A stretch of DNA of 35,131 nucleotides from Saccharofermentans sp. (GTDB lineage: Bacteria; Bacillota_A; Clostridia; Saccharofermentanales; Saccharofermentanaceae), in assembly GCA_024692105.1 (NCBI GenBank), contig JAILMZ010000059.1, positions 1-35,131 on the forward strand. Direction: 5' to 3'. The notes beneath the pieces were generated by a model, which saw only the letters and a program-made list of their open reading frames with translations, was not told where the DNA came from and searched no databases. The translations under genes and the position numbers were made by a program. How positions within the stretch are numbered: position 1 is the stretch's first letter; the number at the start of each line of letters is the position of its first letter. Positions 34,302-35,131 of the stretch are shown here, piece by piece.

Positions 34302-34709
34302 ATGATCAAACTAATCGCAGGCCCTAAGGGCACAGGCAAGACAGCTAAGCTTGTCGATGACATCAACGCAGTTGCAGCTACAGACAGCAACGTCGTATGC
34401 ATCGAGAGAGGCAACCGTTTGGATCAGCTTCTTAAGCCCAACGTACGTCTTGTCAACATGAAGGAATATCCGGTCGAGGGTTTCGACCAGGTCTTGGCTT
34501 TCATTTGCGGTATCTGCTCTAAGGACTACGACCTTACTCACATCTATATCGACGCTATCTGCAAGGTAGCAGGCAACTATGACCTCAGCGACCTCACAGG
34601 CTTCCTCGTAAAGCTTGATTCTTTCCTCGCTGACAAGCCTATCACGGCAGAGATCATCTTCAGCGGCGAGATCGACGCACTGCCTGAAGAAGCTAAGCAG
34701 TTCATCTGA
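34302..34709 (+). CDS. Small P-loop protein of unknown function
   Basis: 135 residues. It opens MIKLIAGPKGTGKTAKLVDDI, with Walker A GPKGTGKT (7-14). A possible Walker B lies at HIYIDAICK (an aspartate after a hydrophobic strand), but later AAA motifs are absent. I do not recognise the family. The ATG at 34302 has AGGAG 9 nt upstream; an in-frame TTG two codons earlier is too close to it. mscL follows 26 nt downstream, so the two are probably co-transcribed. The function could be a small nucleotide kinase or regulatory ATPase; nothing more can be said. Confidence 0.8.
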   Translation: MIKLIAGPKGTGKTAKLVDDINAVAATDSNVVCIERGNRLDQLLKPNVRLVNMKEYPVEGFDQVLAFICGICSKDYDLTHIYIDAICKVAGNYDLSDLTGFLVKLDSFLADKPITAEIIFSGEIDALPEEAKQFI

Positions 34710-34735
34710 AATATTTTAATTGGGAGGCAAGAAGA

Positions 34736-35131
34736 ATGTTTAAGAAATTTGCAAAGGAATTCAAGGAATTTGCCCTTCAGGGTAACGTAGTCGATATGGC
34801 AATCGGTGTCATCATCGGTGCTGCCTTCAAGGACATCGTCACATCTTTCACAGATAACTTCATCAATCCTCTGATCGCATCGATCGGCGGCGCTAACATC
34901 GCCGGTTCCATCCGCCTTCCCTGGGTTGATTACACGGGCCTCTCACTTGAGGAGATCCAGTCACTCTCACTCAACTACGGCGCTTTCATTACAGCCATCA
35001 TCAACTTCATCATCATGGCTCTTATCCTCTTCATCATGCTCAAGGGCATCAACTCCCTTAAGAACATCGGTCTGAAGAAGCTTAAGAAGGGTGAGAAGGA
35101 AGAAGAAGCACCTGCACCCGAGCCGGAGCCT
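34736..35131 (+). CDS. mscL: Large-conductance mechanosensitive channel (partial, runs off window)
   Basis: 132 codons to the window edge, with no stop reached. It begins MFKKFAKEFKEFALQGNVVD, with MAIGVIIGAAF in the first membrane helix (the pore helix), an extracytoplasmic loop (about 50-80) and a second helix (FITAIINFIIMALILFIML), then a lysine/glutamate- and proline-rich cytoplasmic start of the C-terminal helix. MscL opens under membrane tension and releases solutes on osmotic down-shock. GGAGG lies 9 nt upstream of the ATG. The end of the gene is outside the window. Confidence 0.93.
   Translation, partial: MFKKFAKEFKEFALQGNVVDMAIGVIIGAAFKDIVTSFTDNFINPLIASIGGANIAGSIRLPWVDYTGLSLEEIQSLSLNYGAFITAIINFIIMALILFIMLKGINSLKNIGLKKLKKGEKEEEAPAPEPEP

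Overview
The window looks like a chromosomal housekeeping segment from a Clostridia-type Bacillota (Firmicutes). The reasons are a Gram-positive dcw gene order opened by mraZ, a class B PBP with C-terminal PASTA domains, a rimP-nusA-ylxR-L7Ae-infB-rbfA-DHH-truB-ribF operon, GGAGG-type ribosome binding sites, an MscL channel, and a DivIVA-like coiled-coil gene after coaD of a kind I associate with Lachnospiraceae and relatives. MurE carries the DNPR motif of meso-diaminopimelate ligases, so a DAP-type wall is likely. Almost everything is on the minus strand. I found no tRNA, rRNA, CRISPR array, insertion sequence or prophage. Genus-level identity is not claimed.

Layout, in the direction of minus-strand transcription from right to left. 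(1) 34302-35131, plus strand: a small orphan P-loop protein and the start of mscL, divergent from rimP. (2) 34074-25625: a tightly overlapped translation/RNA operon, rimP-nusA-ylxR-L7Ae-infB-rbfA-nrnA-truB-ribF. It has a good promoter and a terminator-like hairpin in its leader, suggesting attenuation. (3) 25545-23525: lgt and rodA, closed by a hairpin terminator. (4) 23267-11849: a dcw cluster, mraZ-rsmH-ftsL-pbp-murE-murF-ftsW-murG-ftsQ, that lacks mraY and murD, followed by ftsZ behind its own promoter. (5) 10461-3332: nrdR, an OmpR/HisKA two-component pair, nth, recG, rsmD, coaD and a coiled-coil gene, nearly gapless, ending in a perfect 10-bp terminator. (6) 3117-70: a separate minus-strand unit encoding an AAA/SMC-like ATPase, a small TOPRIM/DUF4276-like protein and the radical-SAM heme chaperone HemW. 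It meets the tail of a plus-strand EAL-domain gene.

The genes together describe ribosome maturation and initiation (RimP, NusA, IF2, RbfA, TruB, RsmD, RsmH), peptidoglycan precursor synthesis and polymerisation (MurE, MurF, MurG, FtsW, RodA, PBP), division (FtsZ, FtsQ, FtsL) and DNA repair (Nth, RecG). One envelope-sensing two-component system lies in the same run.

The best candidate for something undescribed is the ATPase plus TOPRIM-like pair at 1230-3117. It resembles two-gene OLD/PARIS-like nuclease systems, but its Walker B and signature regions are divergent, and the small gene is joined to hemW by a TGATG stop-start overlap. Other points worth a second look are the repeated, foldable GC-rich element just upstream of that unit (about 3229-3326), the nusA leader hairpin, the repeat-rich and RGG-like N-terminus of IF2, and the missing mraY and murD.
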